Source: Pseudomonas migulae NBRC 103157
Lineage (GTDB): Bacteria; Pseudomonadota; Gammaproteobacteria; Pseudomonadales; Pseudomonadaceae
Direction: 5' to 3'
DNA: 64,000 nt
Assembly (NCBI RefSeq): GCF_002091715.1
Contig: NZ_BDAG01000013.1
Location: 62,001-126,000 of the forward strand
Below, piece after piece: positions 1 through 8,318 of this stretch (its first letter is position 1; each line of letters opens with the position of its first letter). Position numbers and translations under genes: made by a program. Under the pieces are notes generated by a model. It did no database searches, had not been told where the DNA came from, and saw only the letters and a list, made by a program, of their open reading frames with translations.

Positions 1-458
1 CCGACACCGCCAGACGCACCCAGCACCAGCAGGGTTTCACCCGGTTGCAGGTTGCCCCGTTGCTTGAGCGCGTGCATCGACGTGCCGTACGTCATGCTGA
101 AAGCAGCAGCGGTGTTGAAGTCCATGGAGGGCGGGATCGGCAGCACGTTGTAGCCCGGGACCGCGACCTGCTCGGCGAAACTCCCCCAGCCGGTCAGGGC
201 CATGACCCGGTCACCGACTTTCAGGTGGCTGACCTTCTCGCCAACCGCGCTGACGACGCCGGCCGCTTCGCCGCCCGGGGAAAACGGGAAGGGCGGCTTG
301 AACTGGTATTTGCCCTCGATGATCAGCGTGTCCGGGAAATTCACCCCGGCGGCGTGCACGTCCAGCAGGATTTCATTCTTCTTCGCGACAGGGCTGGCGA
401 CCTCTTCCAGCACCAGCGATTCGGCAGGGCCGAAGGCTTTGCACAGCACGGCTTTCAT
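1..458 (-). CDS. NADPH:quinone oxidoreductase family protein (N-terminal part; gene runs off the window start)
   Basis: The first 152 residues of a medium-chain dehydrogenase/reductase are visible on the minus strand; the C-terminal half lies outside the window. The start MKAVLCKAFGPAESL opens the GroES-like domain. It is followed by the quinone-reductase signature GVNFPDTLIIEGKYQ and, at the very edge, LVLGASGGVG, the start of the NADPH-binding Rossmann fold. The family reduces quinones or enals with NADPH in the cytoplasm. The usual alcohol-dehydrogenase zinc ligands are not apparent, which fits the zinc-independent QOR branch. The substrate cannot be inferred. The reading frame is open from the ATG to the window edge. 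Confidence 0.85.
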   Translation of the reverse strand, partial: MKAVLCKAFGPAESLVLEEVASPVAKKNEILLDVHAAGVNFPDTLIIEGKYQFKPPFPFSPGGEAAGVVSAVGEKVSHLKVGDRVMALTGWGSFAEQVAVPGYNVLPIPPSMDFNTAAAFSMTYGTSMHALKQRGNLQPGETLLVLGASGGV

Positions 459-608
459 CAGGGCTATTCCTTTGGGAGTGATGGCCGATAAGTGTAGGTG
501 TGTGAGTCGACGGGTCAACGAGCATGCCCCGCCCTGATAGTCAGCCATAAGCTTGTGCTTGCGCGGCGGGTCGTTATGCTAGGCCGCAAACCGGATAAGG
601 AGTGAATT

Positions 609-1016
609 GTGAAAGCGTGGATCATGTTGTTGCTGGCCCTGTCTCTGCCTGTGGCAGCCGTGGCTGAAGAAACCAAAGAAGGTGCTGCCCCGAAGGTTAA
701 CTACATCACCCTGAGCCCGCCGTTTGTGGGTAACTACGGGCTGGACGGTTCGCAGAAGCTCAAGGTCTATAAGGCTGATGTGGCACTGCGGGTGACTGGC
801 GATGAAGCGACGCAGCTGGTGAAAGCCAACGAGCCGTTGATCCGCAACCAGTTGGTGGCGTTGTTTGCGCAGCAGACGACCGAGGCGATGAACAACGTCG
901 AAGCCAAGGAAAAGCTGCGTCAGGAAGCCTTGAAGCAGACCCAGCAGATCATGAGCGATGAAACCGGCAAGCCGGTGGTCGAGGACTTGTTGTTCAACAA
1001 CCTCATCATTCAGTAA
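609..1016 (+). CDS. FliL-like secreted/anchored small protein
   Basis: A 135-residue protein starting at GTG (609), with AAGGAG six bases upstream as ribosome binding site. Residues 1-19 look like a signal peptide or N-terminal anchor (MLLLALSLPVAAVAEE). The remainder resembles the FliL periplasmic domain (KVNYITLSPPFVGNY, then a KADVALRV strand and a helix-rich C-terminus). True FliL belongs to the flagellar basal body and lies in flagellar operons. No flagellar gene is nearby, so this is probably the stand-alone FliL-family paralogue found in pseudomonads. A flagellar role is therefore not supported by context. The function is unknown. Confidence 0.7.
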   Translation: MKAWIMLLLALSLPVAAVAEETKEGAAPKVNYITLSPPFVGNYGLDGSQKLKVYKADVALRVTGDEATQLVKANEPLIRNQLVALFAQQTTEAMNNVEAKEKLRQEALKQTQQIMSDETGKPVVEDLLFNNLIIQ

Positions 1017-1078
1017 GGCCTTTGCTGTCCGGGTGGGCCCCTTCGCGAGCCATCTCGCCATAGGGGCGACACGGTCTT

Positions 1079-2197
1079 TCAGGACGCCAGGCTCTTGCGA
1101 AATCGCATCAGCGCAATCGCGAAAAACAGCAGGCCGATGGCCGTGAGCGCCAGCAAATCGGGCCAGACGACGGTGATGCCGGCGTCGCGAAACAATATCG
1201 CAGCGCTAAGACTGACAAAATGCGTCGACGGCGAGCCCTGCATCACCCACTGCAGCCATTGCGGCATGCTGTCCAGCGGCGTGCTGCCACCGGACAGCAG
1301 CAACATCGGAATGATCACTGGAATCGCCAGCAGACCGAATTGGGGCGTCGAGCGAGCCAGGGTCGCGAGAAAAATCCCCAGCGCCGTGCTGGCGAACAGA
1401 TAAACCGCGGTCACCATTAAAAACAGGCTCAGGGAGCCGGCCAGCGGCACGCCTAGCGCGCCTTTGACAATGACCTCCAGCGACAGCCAGGTGCACAGCA
1501 CCACCACCAGCATGTTGCTCCAGATTTTCGCCAGCATGATTTCAAGTGCCGTCAGCGGCAGCACCAGTAAATGGTCGAGGGTGCCGTGTTCGCGCTCTCG
1601 CAGCAGTGCGGTGCCGGTCAGGATGATGGCGAGAATGGTGATGTTGTTGACGATCTGGATCACCGCCAGAAACCAGCCGCCTTCCAGATTGGTGTTAAAC
1701 AGTGCGCGAGTGGTCAGCAGCGCCGGTGTTTTACTCGCCATATCGCCCTGGCCGCTGTAATTCAACAGTTCGCGCTGGAAAATTCGTCCTATGTAGCCTG
1801 CTCCCATGAACGCCTGACTCATGGCGGTGGCGTCGACGTTGACTTGCACGGCGGGCTGACGACCGGCCAGCAGATCCGTCTGAAAACTCGCCGGTACATT
1901 GATGACAAAGGTGTACTTGCCGTTGTCCATGACCTGGTCCAGTTGCCCATAGGGCAGCGGGACCGGGCGTTGGAATTCCGGAGGTTGCAGCGCCTGCGCC
2001 AGTTGTCGCGACAGCAGGCTGTGATCTTCGTCGACGATGGCCACACTGGCGTTATGCACGCCGATCACCGAGCCCGCCGCCGGCATGTAGATCGCTACCG
2101 TAAAGGCGTAAAAGAGGAACAGTAGCAGCACGCTGTCATGCCGCAGGCTGGTGAGTTCCTTGAGGCCCAGGCGCAGGATGTGCGCGAGCTTATACAT
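1079..2197 (-). CDS. yhhJ: ABC-2 type transporter permease, YhhJ-like
   Basis: A 372-residue inner-membrane protein beginning MYKLAHILRLGLKEL. The start is fixed by its one-base overlap (TGATG) with the stop of the upstream gene. The layout is one N-terminal membrane helix (about residues 20-45), a large periplasmic domain (about 45-170), then about five membrane helices and the conserved EREHGTLDHLLVLPLT segment typical of ABC-2 exporters. E. coli YhhJ is almost the same length and has the same partners. It probably forms an export channel with the permease domain of the RbbA-like ATPase and the HlyD-type adaptor encoded upstream. The substrate is unknown. Confidence 0.85.
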   Translation of the reverse strand: MYKLAHILRLGLKELTSLRHDSVLLLFLFYAFTVAIYMPAAGSVIGVHNASVAIVDEDHSLLSRQLAQALQPPEFQRPVPLPYGQLDQVMDNGKYTFVINVPASFQTDLLAGRQPAVQVNVDATAMSQAFMGAGYIGRIFQRELLNYSGQGDMASKTPALLTTRALFNTNLEGGWFLAVIQIVNNITILAIILTGTALLREREHGTLDHLLVLPLTALEIMLAKIWSNMLVVVLCTWLSLEVIVKGALGVPLAGSLSLFLMVTAVYLFASTALGIFLATLARSTPQFGLLAIPVIIPMLLLSGGSTPLDSMPQWLQWVMQGSPSTHFVSLSAAILFRDAGITVVWPDLLALTAIGLLFFAIALMRFRKSLAS

Positions 2198-4929
2198 CAG
2201 GCCTCCTGCTTTTTCAGCATGACCAGGCTGAGCCCGGTGAATGCGAGAAAGAACCCGAACAATGCGAGGCATTGCAGCCATAACTGTCGCAGGTCCAGCG
2301 CTTTGGTAAACGTGCCGACGGCGATGTCGAGGAAGTAACCTGCTGGAAACAGCATCCCCATCACTGCCGCCGCACCTTCGAGGGATGAACGTGGCACGAT
2401 CAGTCCGGAAAACTGGATGGTCGGCAGGCTGGTGATGATCATGGTGCCGAGAATGGCGGCGATCTGGGTTCGGGTGAATGCCGAGATCAACAGGCCCATG
2501 CTGGTTGTCGCCAGCACATACAGGAGCCCGCCGAAAGCCAGCGTCAGGATGCTGCCCTTGAACGGCACCCCGAACAGCCATCGGTTCATCGCGACCAGTA
2601 CCGCGAGGTTGATCAGGCTGACAGCCAGATACGGTGCCTGTTTGCCCAGCAGAAACTCGAGCCGGGTCAGCGGCGTGGCATAGAAGTTGGTGATTGACCC
2701 CAATTCCTTCTCGCGCACGATGCCCAGCGCCGTCAGCATGGCCGGGATGAACGCCAGGATCAGCGCCATGACCCCGGGGCCGATGGCGTTGACGCTGACC
2801 ACGTCCTGGTTGTAGCGGAAGCGGGTTTCCAGTCGGGCGGCAGCTGGCCGGTTCAGCGCGGGGCTGCTCTGTTCGGCCAATTGTTCGATATTGGCCTGGT
2901 GCACGGCTTCGACGTAGTTACGGCTGGTCTCGGCGCGAAACGGCATGCCGCCATCGAGCCAGGCCGCCACGGCCGGTTGGCGCCCGGCGTACAGATCCCG
3001 GCCAAAACCGGGCGGTATCTCTAGCGCCAGTTTGATTTCCGAGCGCTGAAGGCGGCGATGCAGCTCTTTGGCATCGCCGATGGGGGGCTGTTCGTCGAAG
3101 TACCGAGAGCCGCGAAAGGCTTCCAGATAGGCGCGGCTCTGTGGCGTCTGATCCTGGTCATAGACGGCGAAGGCGAGTTTCTCTACGTCCAGAGAAATGC
3201 CGTAGCCGAAGATCACCATCATGAAAATGGCCCCAAGCAAGGCGAAGGCCATCCGCACTTTATCGCGCAGGAGTTCCTTGCCTTCACGACTCGCCACCGC
3301 CAATAGGCGTCCTGGGCTGAAGCCGCGTTCCTTGGTTGGCACCACCGGCATGGCGGGCGTATTCGCAGGCTCTGACGGTTTTGACGGTTTTGAGGGTTCG
3401 GGGGGTTCCTGGGCCTGTTCCAGGCACGTGACGAATGCAGCTTCCAGCGTCTCGCCCTTGTACTGCTGTTGAAGCGCTGTAGGCGTATCGCAGGCAAGCA
3501 CTTTGCCCGCGTGCATCAGCGAGATGCGATCGCAACGCTGGGCTTCGTTCATGAAATGGGTGGAGAGGAAAATCGTCACGCCTTGCTCACGCGACAGCTC
3601 GATCAGCAGTCGCCAAAAATCGTCCCGTGCCGCCGGATCGACGCCGGAGGTCGGTTCGTCGAGGATCAACACTTCCGGGCGATGCAGCACCGCCACCGCC
3701 AGTGACAGCCGTTGGCGCAAGCCCAGAGGCAGCGCCCCGGACGGCTGATCGCAAACGCTGCCCAGATTGAAGCGCTGGATCAGCTCGTCAATGCGTTGTG
3801 CGCTGTCGGTTTTTGGCAAATCGAACAGCCGTGCGTGCAAATCCAGGTTTTGCCGCACGCTGAGTTCGCCATACAGCGAGAAACTCTGGGACATGAACCC
3901 GACCCGTTTACGGGTGGCCAGGTCCTTGGCATTCACCGGGTTGCCCAGCAACGTGGCACTGCCTGCACTGGCGGGCATCAGCCCGGTGAGGACTTTCATG
4001 GTGGTGGTCTTGCCGCAGCCATTGGAGCCGAGGAAGCCGAAAATTTCGCCGCGACCGATGGCAAAGCTGACGTTGTCTACCGCTGTGAAGTCGCCGAAAC
4101 GCAGGGTCAGATCGTGGGCTTCGATGGCAATGTCGGAGGTGGTGCCGGTGCGAGGAGGGATCACCAGGGGCTGATTGTCGTGGCTGCTGTCGCCCTGATA
4201 GTGGGTGAAGGCTTCATCGAGTTTGCCGCTCGAGGTGACTGCCGCCAATTCCTTGCTCAAGCCCGTGGCAATCAGCTTGCCGCCATCGAGCATCAGGCAA
4301 TGTTCGAACTGCTCGGCCTCTTCCATGTACGCGGTGGCGACCAGCAGTGTCAGTTGCGGCCGCTGACGCCGCACATCGTCTATCAACTCCCAGAAATGCC
4401 GGCGGGACAAGGGGTCGACGCCGGTGGTCGGTTCGTCGAGGATCAGCAGGTCCGGCTCATGGATCAACGCACAACACAGGCCCAGCTTCTGTTTCATGCC
4501 GCCGGACAGTTTGCCCGCGGGGCGATCGGCAAAACGCAGAAGGTCGGTGGCCAGTAACAAATTGCGCATGCGCTGATTGCATTCGGCTTTTGACAGGCCA
4601 AACAGGGTGGCGAAAAAGTGGATGTTCTCGCTGATCGACAACTCGGGATAAAGGTTGCCGCCCAAACCTTGGGGCATGAAGGCGATGCGCGCATAGAGGG
4701 TGTTGCGATGGCGGCGATCCTGGATCGAGCCGCCGAGCACCCCTAGTTGTCCTTGCTGCAGCGTTTTCACCCCGGCGATCAGCCCCAGCAGGCTCGATTT
4801 GCCGGCGCCATCGGGGCCGATCAAGCCGCAACGGGTCCCGGCGGGCAGGCTGAACGCGATGTCACTCAGCGCCTGTTGTTTGCCGTAGCGGTGATTGATC
4901 CCGGTCGCTTGAACCGCCAGGCCAGTCAT
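2197..4929 (-). CDS. rbbA: RbbA-like fused ABC transporter: two ATPase domains plus ABC-2 permease
   Basis: A 910-residue protein, the same length as E. coli RbbA (911). Domain 1 (about 5-235) has Walker A GPDGAGKSS, signature LSGGMKQK and Walker B LLILDEPTTGVDP. Domain 2 (about 265-500) has Walker A GSNGCGKTTT, a degenerate signature LPLGLRQR and LILDEPTSGVDP. A Pro/Glu/Lys-rich linker (EPPEPSKPSKPSEPANT) joins an ABC-2 permease domain (about 535-910). RbbA was first described as a ribosome-associated ATPase, but this architecture and the operon (permease before it, HlyD adaptor overlapping by four bases) argue for an exporter. This is the middle gene of a three-gene minus-strand operon. Confidence 0.88.
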   Translation of the reverse strand: MTGLAVQATGINHRYGKQQALSDIAFSLPAGTRCGLIGPDGAGKSSLLGLIAGVKTLQQGQLGVLGGSIQDRRHRNTLYARIAFMPQGLGGNLYPELSISENIHFFATLFGLSKAECNQRMRNLLLATDLLRFADRPAGKLSGGMKQKLGLCCALIHEPDLLILDEPTTGVDPLSRRHFWELIDDVRRQRPQLTLLVATAYMEEAEQFEHCLMLDGGKLIATGLSKELAAVTSSGKLDEAFTHYQGDSSHDNQPLVIPPRTGTTSDIAIEAHDLTLRFGDFTAVDNVSFAIGRGEIFGFLGSNGCGKTTTMKVLTGLMPASAGSATLLGNPVNAKDLATRKRVGFMSQSFSLYGELSVRQNLDLHARLFDLPKTDSAQRIDELIQRFNLGSVCDQPSGALPLGLRQRLSLAVAVLHRPEVLILDEPTSGVDPAARDDFWRLLIELSREQGVTIFLSTHFMNEAQRCDRISLMHAGKVLACDTPTALQQQYKGETLEAAFVTCLEQAQEPPEPSKPSKPSEPANTPAMPVVPTKERGFSPGRLLAVASREGKELLRDKVRMAFALLGAIFMMVIFGYGISLDVEKLAFAVYDQDQTPQSRAYLEAFRGSRYFDEQPPIGDAKELHRRLQRSEIKLALEIPPGFGRDLYAGRQPAVAAWLDGGMPFRAETSRNYVEAVHQANIEQLAEQSSPALNRPAAARLETRFRYNQDVVSVNAIGPGVMALILAFIPAMLTALGIVREKELGSITNFYATPLTRLEFLLGKQAPYLAVSLINLAVLVAMNRWLFGVPFKGSILTLAFGGLLYVLATTSMGLLISAFTRTQIAAILGTMIITSLPTIQFSGLIVPRSSLEGAAAVMGMLFPAGYFLDIAVGTFTKALDLRQLWLQCLALFGFFLAFTGLSLVMLKKQEA

Positions 4930-5891
4930 TGCAGATTGGCCGGCCAGCCAACAGGGGCGGTGCGCACATAGCCGGCGCCGGGCATGCCGGGTTTGGCCTG
5001 GGGCACGGCACTGGGATCCGTCAGGCGTAACTTGACGCGGAATACCAGTTTTTGCCGCTCGTCGCGAGTCTCGACTTCTTTAGGGGTGAATTGCGACTTG
5101 GCTGCCACAAAGCTGATTTTTGCCGGCAATGGGTGATCAGGCAGGGCATCGAGCATAACCCGCGCTTCGTCGCCCACTGCCAAGCGTCCGGTTACGGAGG
5201 CCGGGAGGTAGAGGTTCATGTATTGATCGTTCGGGTCGATCAGCAGCAATACGCGCCCGCCGGCACCCAACACTTCGCCGGGCTCGGCCATGCGCAGCTG
5301 GATCACCCCGTCGATAGGGGCTCGCAAACTGCTGTCATCGATTTCGCTGGTCAACTGTGCGACTTGTGCCTGAGCGGCGCCAATCGCCGCACCCACCGCG
5401 GACACTTGCGCGCGAGCGGCAGTGACGGCGGCATTGCCCGTGCCGATACGCGCCTGCTGTTGATCGATGATCTGACCGCTGACGAAACCATGCTTGAACA
5501 GCGCCTGGGAGCGATTGAGTTCCTGTTGAGCGAGCAGTTGCTCGCTCAGGCGCAATTGCACGTTGGCTTGTGCGGCGGCGAGGTTTTCCCGGGCGCGTAA
5601 TACTTCTGCTTCCGCCTGGCTGCGTTGGGCTTCTAGGGTGCGAGTGTCCATCCGGGCCAGCAGTTGGCCCTTGGTGACTTTGTCGCCTTCATCGACCAGC
5701 ACCTCGGCCAGTCGCCCTGGTGTTTTGCTGGCGATCTGCACTTCGGTGGCTTCGAGGCGGCCGTTGCCGACATACAACCCTTCGGGCAGACGGTCATGCA
5801 TCGATTTCCAGTAGCCAAAACCGCCGGCGGCCAGCAGCAGAACCATTAAAGAGCTGGCGAAAAAAATCGAAGAGCGGCTGTGCGTAGACAT
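4926..5891 (-). CDS. yhiI: HlyD-family periplasmic adaptor (YhiI-like)
   Basis: A 321-residue membrane-fusion protein. Residues 8-28 form one N-terminal membrane anchor (SSIFFASSLMVLLLAAGGFGYW). A barrel-sandwich half follows (TPGRLAEVLVDEGDKVTKGQ), then an alpha-hairpin rich in Ala, Gln and Glu, and the second half (SLRAPIDGVIQLRMAEPGEV). It is the first gene of the minus-strand export operon and its TGA overlaps the ATG of the RbbA-like gene (ATGA). It should bridge the inner-membrane pump to an outer-membrane TolC-type protein, none of which is encoded here. The operon resembles E. coli yhiI-rbbA-yhhJ. Confidence 0.88.
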   Translation of the reverse strand: MSTHSRSSIFFASSLMVLLLAAGGFGYWKSMHDRLPEGLYVGNGRLEATEVQIASKTPGRLAEVLVDEGDKVTKGQLLARMDTRTLEAQRSQAEAEVLRARENLAAAQANVQLRLSEQLLAQQELNRSQALFKHGFVSGQIIDQQQARIGTGNAAVTAARAQVSAVGAAIGAAQAQVAQLTSEIDDSSLRAPIDGVIQLRMAEPGEVLGAGGRVLLLIDPNDQYMNLYLPASVTGRLAVGDEARVMLDALPDHPLPAKISFVAAKSQFTPKEVETRDERQKLVFRVKLRLTDPSAVPQAKPGMPGAGYVRTAPVGWPANLQ

Positions 5892-6020
5892 GCGAGCATC
5901 CTGCGTATGTTACGTACTAGTCTGACTGATCAAACGCCAAGGCGATTTGATGCCAGTCAACTGAGGGTCAAACCTAACCCTATTGAGGGGGAAAGAGAAT
6001 GACCGGTAGTTCTGCTGTAT

Positions 6021-6470
6021 TTAACGTAAATCGAGGACCGCCGCCCATTGCCCGGCGGTTACCGGCATCACTGACAGCCGCGAACCTTTCTGCACCAAGG
6101 GCATCTCGGCCAGCGCTGTTTGTTGTTTCAGGTAGTCGAGTTTCAGGACGTTCGCGAACGTTTCGACGTGGGCCACATCAATCGCGCTCCAGGCGTTTTT
6201 CTCGACGGTGGCCTTCGGGTCGTAGTAATGACTCTCCGGCTCCAGCGCTGTCGGGTCGGGGTACGCGGCTTTGACTATTTTCCCGATGCCGGCAATTCCG
6301 GGCTCGGGGCAGCTGGAATGATAAAAGAAGAACTCGTCGCCGACCGCCATGGCCCTCAGAAAATTCCGCGCCTGATAGTTGCGAACCCCGTCCCAGCGAG
6401 CGGTGCCAAGCTGCTCCAGACCTTTGATCGAGAGCTCGTCGGGCTCGGATTTCATCAGCCAATAGGCCAT
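6021..6470 (-). CDS. EVE domain-containing protein
   Basis: A 149-residue protein that is a single EVE domain of the PUA-like fold (start MAYWLMKSEPDELSI; landmarks WDGVRNYQARNFL, GDEFFFYHS and GIAGIGKI). EVE domains are thought to bind modified bases in DNA or RNA, and some are restriction-associated. Here it stands alone in a core housekeeping setting, so a general nucleic-acid or RNA role is more likely than defence. The gene is monocistronic, convergent with nothing and preceded by a short intergenic region. Confidence 0.85.
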   Translation of the reverse strand: MAYWLMKSEPDELSIKGLEQLGTARWDGVRNYQARNFLRAMAVGDEFFFYHSSCPEPGIAGIGKIVKAAYPDPTALEPESHYYDPKATVEKNAWSAIDVAHVETFANVLKLDYLKQQTALAEMPLVQKGSRLSVMPVTAGQWAAVLDLR

Positions 6471-6671
6471 GGTTTTTGCTCCTTGCGAGTCAGGTGGACA
6501 TGTTGTCAGGCAATTTTATGACAAACCGACAGTCGGTTGACGCCAGCGTTTGCGTGTCGGTTCACGTTGTCGCAAAATGCCGGCCTTCTAAGCTTGACGC
6601 TGCTGCACGGCCTACACCTACAACGGAAACCGCTGCTGTCATCGTGTTGATGTGCCTTTGGGGGGCAATCG

Positions 6672-6824
6672 ATGAAACGCAAACCGGATTTACTATGGAT
6701 ATTGGTTATTTTGTTCGGCCTTGGCGTCGTGACCACTGGCTATGCCCAAAGCCTGTGGAGCAACAAGACCGATGCGCCGGTTGAAATCGCGCAGCAACAA
6801 CAGCCGTCAGCCTTCAAACGCTGA
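6672..6824 (+). CDS. Small single-pass membrane protein, 50 residues
   Basis: An open frame of 50 codons from ATG 6672, preceded by a G-rich ribosome binding site (GGGGGG six bases before the start region). The product has a basic N-terminus (MKRKPD), one hydrophobic segment (about residues 7-24, LLWILVILFGLGVVTTGY) and a short polar tail ending QQQQPSAFKR. This positive-inside topology fits an inner-membrane anchored peptide. It is convergent with the 5-formyltetrahydrofolate cyclo-ligase gene. I recall small open frames at this position in other pseudomonads, but the function is unknown. Confidence 0.6.
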   Translation: MKRKPDLLWILVILFGLGVVTTGYAQSLWSNKTDAPVEIAQQQQPSAFKR

Positions 6825-6858
6825 GCCTGCTTTTCGACGCCGCTGACTCCAGTGGCGT

Positions 6859-7464
6859 CTAGCCTGCGTAATACCAGGCCTTGTCCGTCACCGTTCCTTG
6901 CAACGGCACATCCCAGCTCGCTTGAGCCAAGCGTTCGACCTTCTGACATTCATGGGCCAGCCCCAACAGCGTCGGTTTGCGCCAGTTTTTGCGTCGCGCC
7001 AGGTACGCCAGGCTTCGATCGTAGAAGCCGCCGCCCATGCCAAGTCGGCCGCCAACATCATCGAATCCCACCAAGGGCAACAGTACCAGGTCGAGCGCCC
7101 AGACTTTGCGTTGCCTGGCGAGGTTATGCCTGGGCTCGAGAATGCGAAAACGGTTGGGTCTGAGTTTTTCGCCTGGACGAATCCGTTGGAACACCATTTT
7201 GGTGCGTGGCCAGGCGCTGAGCACTGGAAGGTAAGTCGCCTTGCCTCGCCGTTGAGCGGCGCGCAGCAACAGGCGCGGGTCGATTTCACCGTCGGTGGGC
7301 AGGTACAGGGAGATATGTTTTGCGCGGCGGAACAATGGCTGCTGGGCCAATTGCTTGTACAGCCCGCGAGCGGCCTGGCGCTGCTGACTGGCGGTCAGTG
7401 CGCGGCGGGCCTTGCGCAGCATGCGTCGAAGTTGCGGGCGGGGCAGCAGCGCAGGTTCGGTCAT
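6859..7464 (-). CDS. fthC: 5-formyltetrahydrofolate cyclo-ligase
   Basis: A 201-residue enzyme that converts 5-formyl-THF to 5,10-methenyl-THF with ATP in the cytosol. Landmarks are the basic N-terminal helix (LRRMLRKARRALTASQQRQAA), YLPTDGEIDP and the ATP/folate site GRLGMGGGFYDRSLAY near residue 140-155. Also called ygfA or fau. It lies downstream of the 6S RNA gene on the same strand, the classical ssrS-ygfA linkage of proteobacteria, separated by the hairpin at 7507-7542. Its TAG stop lies in the right arm of a GC-rich dyad (6836-6859). Confidence 0.93.
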   Translation of the reverse strand: MTEPALLPRPQLRRMLRKARRALTASQQRQAARGLYKQLAQQPLFRRAKHISLYLPTDGEIDPRLLLRAAQRRGKATYLPVLSAWPRTKMVFQRIRPGEKLRPNRFRILEPRHNLARQRKVWALDLVLLPLVGFDDVGGRLGMGGGFYDRSLAYLARRKNWRKPTLLGLAHECQKVERLAQASWDVPLQGTVTDKAWYYAG

Positions 7465-7506
7465 GGGTTCGGGCTTCGGCAGTGCGGGTACACAAAGCGT
7501 ACCCGT

Positions 7507-7542
7507 AAAAAAGCCGATGCCGGTATTTAAACCGGCATCGGA
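7507..7542 (-). terminator. Intrinsic terminator of 6S RNA
   Basis: An inverted repeat (CCGATGCCGGT / ACCGGCATCGG around a six-base AT loop) followed on the minus strand by six T residues (A run at 7507-7512). It lies directly after the 6S RNA and before the cyclo-ligase gene, so it probably separates the RNA from the downstream gene, with possible read-through. Confidence 0.8.
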
Positions 7543-7552
7543 CTGGAATCAG

Positions 7553-7728
7553 GCTCCCCGGATGAACCGCTGCTGACTTAGCCCTTGAACCCGAAAGTTC
7601 AAGGTGGAAGATGCAGTAGGCTTTAAGGCTTTCCGTCTAGCGGACATGCACACCAGCCCAACGTGCAACTTCCAGGGTAGTGCGAATCGGCTCAGGGACG
7701 TGGTCAACTGGCAAGCACCCCAGGGAGT
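7553..7728 (-). ncRNA. ssrS: 6S RNA (SsrS), regulator of sigma70 RNA polymerase
   Basis: The minus strand reads CTGGGGTGCTTGCCAGTTG, then CCCTGAGCCGAT, GGAAGTTGCACGTTGGGCTG, TCCACCTTGAACTTTCGGGT and a 3' end ATCCGGGGAGCC. These match the Pseudomonas 6S RNA as I remember it, and the two ends can pair (CTCCC with GGGGAG). 6S RNA mimics an open promoter and sequesters sigma70 holoenzyme in stationary phase. Placement between zapA and fthC is the conserved position. The 5' end is estimated from the -10 box and is good to about five bases. Confidence 0.88.
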
Positions 7729-7734
7729 GCTGCG

Positions 7735-7763
7735 AGTATAACCCAAGCGGTTCGACGAATCAG
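7735..7763 (-). promoter_or_regulatory. Probable sigma70 promoter of 6S RNA
   Basis: On the minus strand a good -10 (TATACT, 7740-7735) sits about seven bases before the inferred 5' end of 6S RNA. Seventeen bases upstream is a weak -35 (CTGATT) that overlaps the zapA stop codon. The assignment is inferred from spacing only. Confidence 0.5.
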
Positions 7764-8077
7764 CCCTTGGTGACGTCCGGATCGGTGGCGAGCACCAGAT
7801 CGACGCGATCCAGCAGGTCGCGCACCTGCTCACGGGTCGAGCCGCTGACCTGCACATCCGGACTTTCTTGCTTGTGCAGAAGGTCGTGCGTGATGTTCAG
7901 CGCGGCCATCACGGCGATGCGATCGGCGCCAATGACTTTGCCGCTGCTGCGGATTTCGCGCATCTTGCCGTCCAGGTAGCGGGCAGCACTCACCAGATTG
8001 CTGCGTTCTTCCTGGGGGCAGATGATCGAATATTCTTTGTCGAGGATCTGCACGGTAACGCTATTGCTTGAACTCAT
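7760..8077 (-). CDS. zapA: Cell division protein ZapA
   Basis: A 105-residue protein with the ZapA N-terminal domain (VTVQILDKEYSIICPQEER) and a C-terminal coiled coil (TREQVRDLLDRVDLVL). ZapA crosslinks FtsZ filaments at the division ring. It overlaps the upstream coiled-coil gene by four bases (ATGA), so the two are translationally coupled. It immediately precedes the 6S RNA gene, the usual arrangement. Confidence 0.93.
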   Translation of the reverse strand: MSSSNSVTVQILDKEYSIICPQEERSNLVSAARYLDGKMREIRSSGKVIGADRIAVMAALNITHDLLHKQESPDVQVSGSTREQVRDLLDRVDLVLATDPDVTKG

Positions 8078-8283
8078 GAGTCTTGCTCCAGGGCCTTGAG
8101 GCGCGAAATCATCGATTCGACCTTACGCCGCGCGATTTCGTTTTTTTCAATGAGGTGCGCGCGTTCCTCGCGCCAGGTCTTTTCCTGAGCTAATAGGAGT
8201 CCGTTTTGACTCTTAAGTTGCTCGACCCGATTAATAAGCAGTTCGAGTCTGGCCATCAGCGCTTGCAGGTCGGTGTCTTCCAT
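8074..8283 (-). CDS. ZapB-like coiled-coil protein (TIGR02449 family)
   Basis: A 69-residue, almost entirely coiled-coil protein starting MEDTDLQALMARLELL. I chose the ATG at 8283 because the family begins here and because a longer in-frame start would read into the REP pair at 8319-8416. Small coiled coils upstream of zapA are conserved in pseudomonads and are presumed to act with ZapA at the divisome, much as ZapB does in enterics. That role is inferred from position and fold. Confidence 0.8.
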   Translation of the reverse strand: MEDTDLQALMARLELLINRVEQLKSQNGLLLAQEKTWREERAHLIEKNEIARRKVESMISRLKALEQDS

Positions 8284-8318
8284 TGTGTCCACTGAAAATG
8301 TCTGATGGGTGTTGAACT

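Noticed and set aside
1037-1068. Possible degenerate REP or terminator after the FliL-like gene
   Set aside because: A weak dyad (GCCCCT / AGGGGC) with partial similarity to REP sequence. Too degraded to call.
6021-6470. EVE-domain gene as part of a defence system
   Set aside because: No restriction, helicase or nuclease partner adjoins. The neighbours are core metabolic genes.
6836-6859. Terminator between the 50-residue frame and fthC
   Set aside because: A good stem (GACGCCGCTG / CAGTGGCGTC) exists but no T run follows on either strand, and its right arm reaches into the fthC stop codon.
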